From positions 1 to 64,000 of the forward strand of contig CAMWTK010000001.1 in NCBI GenBank assembly GCA_947177175.1: 64,000 nt of DNA, read 5' to 3'. Positions 61,536 to 64,000 of this stretch are shown in pieces. The notes beneath the pieces were generated by a model. The model did no database searches. It was not told where the DNA came from and saw only the letters and a list, made by a program, of their open reading frames with translations. The position numbers and the translations under genes were made by a program. Each line of letters begins with the position of its first letter. Position 1 is the first letter of the stretch. The DNA comes from an uncultured Treponema sp. GTDB lineage: Bacteria; Spirochaetota; Spirochaetia; Treponematales; Treponemataceae.

Positions 61536-62405
61536 TTACTTCTTGCGCATGAATTTCCGCAGGAAGCTCGAAACGCTCTCCGAACTGCCGAAATCGGTTT
61601 TCTCAATCCTGCCGACAATGTGCTTGACGCACTGCGCCGGTTTTGAGGTCGGGTTGACGATGATGAACGGCTTCTGCCGGATGACCGACTGCTGCACCGC
61701 CGCGTCGTCGTAGACGAACCCGATGTAATCGACCTTGAAGTTGAGGAACTGCGCCACGCTCGTGATAATGCGGTCGGAAATGCGCTTCGCCTCGTCCGCG
61801 CTGTGCACACGGTTGACCAGCAGCTTTATGCTGATTTCGCGGGCGGTCAGCTCCGTCGTGATGATTTTTATCATGCCGTATGCATCGGTAATCGCCGTCG
61901 GCTCGGGGGTCGTAACCACGAGCACCTCGTCCGCCGCCGCCACAAAGCGCAGCACGTTCTCCGCAATGCCCGCGCCCGTGTCGATGATGATGATGTCCGC
62001 GTTGGCAAGCTGGCTGAACTGCTCGGCAAAGTAATCCAGCTCGGCGGGCGTGAGGTTCGCGATCTTCGAAAAACCGTTCGCGCCGGCAATAAACCTGATG
62101 CCGAATTCGGTGTCGAGGATGATGTCCCGCATCGTCTTCTGCTTGTTTATCACGTGCATCAGGTTGAACTGCGGCACGATATTCAGCAGCACGTTGACGT
62201 TCGCCATGCCGAGGTCGCCGTCAATCAGGATGACTTTTTTCCCCAGCTGCGCGTAGGCGATCGCCATGTTGACGGAAAGGTTCGTCTTGCCGACGCCGCC
62301 CTTTCCACTCGTGACGGCAATAATCCGTGTTTTGTGACCAGATGATGACGGGCTTCTGCCGTCTCTCTGCATCAGTTCCCTCAATTCCTGCGTCTGATCT
62401 TCCAT
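61536..62405 (-). CDS. flhG: MinD/ParA-family FlhG
   Basis: IIAVTSGKGGVGKTNLSVNMAIAYAQLGKKVILIDGDLGMANV. Confidence 0.95.
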   Translation of the reverse strand: MEDQTQELRELMQRDGRSPSSSGHKTRIIAVTSGKGGVGKTNLSVNMAIAYAQLGKKVILIDGDLGMANVNVLLNIVPQFNLMHVINKQKTMRDIILDTEFGIRFIAGANGFSKIANLTPAELDYFAEQFSQLANADIIIIDTGAGIAENVLRFVAAADEVLVVTTPEPTAITDAYGMIKIITTELTAREISIKLLVNRVHSADEAKRISDRIITSVAQFLNFKVDYIGFVYDDAAVQQSVIRQKPFIIVNPTSKPAQCVKHIVGRIEKTDFGSSESVSSFLRKFMRKK

Positions 62406-63622
62406 TATTTTTCTCCTGCAAACATATCGTCAATATGAACCCGATCGATTTTGAAGTCATGCAACCGCGTCAGAAAATACACGGCCGACGCGCGCGCGAT
62501 ATTGCGTGGCACTTTCTGCCCGTCCGTGATATAGGCGATTGCCTTGTGCCGCTCGGCAAGCACGCTGAGCACGTTGCCGAACGAGGCGGTCTCGTCGCAT
62601 TTGGTCACGATGACCGAGGCGATGTTGAACGGCTCGTAATGCTGTATGATAGAAACCAAGTCGCGCGGCTTGGTGGATGCCGCCACCGTCAGGTAGACAT
62701 CGGGATTCAGCCCCGGCACGTCAAGGAGCGCGCACATCTTGGCAATGTTCTCATGGTCATTCGGGCTGTAGCCGCTCGTGTCGATTATGAGCGCGTCCAG
62801 CGAATCTTTGTGCCCGTCAAAAATCTGCCTGAGGTCTTCCGCCGACTCCGCCTTGTCCACGGAGACATTCATAATCTCGCCGTAGCGGCGGAGCTGCTCT
62901 TCCGCGCCGACACGGGTGCGGTCAACCGTAATCATGCGCACGCGCATCGGCGGCTTCCCGCTGTTCTTCGCGTCAAGGATGATATTCGCCGCAATCTTTG
63001 CCACCGTCGTCGTCTTTCCCACGCCCGTCGGTCCGACCAGCACGATGACGTGCGGGCACTTGCGGTAAGGCTTTGGCGCAATGGCGATGGTCTGTCCGAT
63101 CCAGTCCACCACGCTCTGCTCGACTTTCCCGAAATCGTCCAGCTCGTCTAAAGAAAAATGCTCGCGGATACGGGTGGAAATGCCGTTGATGTACGAAAGC
63201 GTGAATTCATTCTCGGCGAGCATCTCCTCAATTTTTTGGATGGCAGGATGCTTGTCGCTTGCCTGCGCCGCCGACGCGGACACCATATCGTCAATCTTTG
63301 AGCCGATGCTGGTCTTCAGCTCCTTTATCTGGTTGAGCATGGCAAACTGAAGCGCGGCGAGGTCGGTGGGGTTGACGCTATCCGCCTTGGGCGGCTCGGC
63401 TGCCGGACGCGGCGGGGCTGCAACGGTGCGCGGCTCGTTCACGAAATACTCCGCCCGGATCCACTGTTTCTGCCCGAACCCAAAAAATCCGCCCTTGAGC
63501 ACGACGTGGTGGTCGCCCAACGTATAATTGTCGCCGTACAGCTGATTCAAGGCTTCCCGGCATTCCTTGAGCGTCGGTTTTTCAATGAAGTGAGCCGTCG
63601 GTTCAATCTTTTCAATCGACAT
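62405..63622 (-). CDS. flhF: Flagellar GTPase FlhF
   Basis: VILVGPTGVGKTTTVAKIAAN, ALIIDTSGYSPND. Confidence 0.95.
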   Translation of the reverse strand: MSIEKIEPTAHFIEKPTLKECREALNQLYGDNYTLGDHHVVLKGGFFGFGQKQWIRAEYFVNEPRTVAAPPRPAAEPPKADSVNPTDLAALQFAMLNQIKELKTSIGSKIDDMVSASAAQASDKHPAIQKIEEMLAENEFTLSYINGISTRIREHFSLDELDDFGKVEQSVVDWIGQTIAIAPKPYRKCPHVIVLVGPTGVGKTTTVAKIAANIILDAKNSGKPPMRVRMITVDRTRVGAEEQLRRYGEIMNVSVDKAESAEDLRQIFDGHKDSLDALIIDTSGYSPNDHENIAKMCALLDVPGLNPDVYLTVAASTKPRDLVSIIQHYEPFNIASVIVTKCDETASFGNVLSVLAERHKAIAYITDGQKVPRNIARASAVYFLTRLHDFKIDRVHIDDMFAGEK

Positions 63623-64000
63623 GAATTTCTCCCAAAATTTCCAGCTGGACGGCATGTCCCGCCGCCATGACTTCATTTATAGAAAGAACGACCGTCCCCG
63701 GCATCTCGCGGTCAATCGAATGATGCACGAGCGCGCGCACCTCGCCCGCGCACAGGATAATCGGCATCATATTGCGCTCACGGACGGCGGCTATCGACGC
63801 GCTCACGGCGCTAATCCACTTGCGCCCGTCCACCGGGTCAAAGGCGACAAAAGGCTGCCCGCCGTCGTTCGGAATGACCTGATGCTGCAAAATCTTTTCC
63901 GACGAGGACTGGTCAAGCTGCAGAACGCTCAGTTTGCGCTCCTGATCGACGTATTGCAGGCAGATTTGCAGCCCCAACGCCTCGCGCACCTTTTCGATAA
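63612..64000 (-). CDS. flhA: Flagellar export protein FlhA, C-terminal part (runs off right edge)
   Basis: DQERKLSVLQLDQSSSEKIL, ILCAGEVRALVHHSIDREMPGTVVLSINEV. Confidence 0.85.
   Translation of the reverse strand, partial: IEKVREALGLQICLQYVDQERKLSVLQLDQSSSEKILQHQVIPNDGGQPFVAFDPVDGRKWISAVSASIAAVRERNMMPIILCAGEVRALVHHSIDREMPGTVVLSINEVMAAGHAVQLEILGEIHVD

Overview
GC-rich spirochaete-type chromosome segment, most like Treponema (taxonomy inferred from gene content, not searched). Housekeeping modules: rnz/metG/FemAB-like block, acyl-CoA dehydratase activase, Rnf complex, rfbACDB plus three GT4 genes and a sugar-phosphate transferase, ispG, V-type ATPase operon (E-DUF2764-A-B-D-I-K), and the flhA-flhF-flhG-fliA-fapA flagellar block at the right edge. 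One AT-rich accessory island (about 9.0-15.8 kb) carries a C5-cytosine methyltransferase, a MORC/Hsp90-like GHKL ATPase, a Z1-domain helicase, a PD-(D/E)XK protein and an uncharacterised fifth gene. It is followed by HU-like, XRE and ImmA-like genes. Signals I consider most worth a second look: (1) a seven-unit ~42-bp array at 1.10-1.38 kb. It has its own promoter and strong RBS, its unit spacing slips by 1 nt so units fall in all three frames, and it lies inside a leader ORF coupled by ATGA to a DUF6261-like gene; (2) a strictly alternating array of TCAAGA/TCTTGA elements every 22-23 bp at 15.84-16.04 kb, upstream of the defence operon; (3) two promoters with a poly-G tract abutting the -10 box inside the spacer (111-138 minus; 44057-44086 plus), which looks like a phase-variation switch, plus further G tracts at 39.44 kb and 29.65 kb. 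All family assignments come from reading motifs; no database search was possible.
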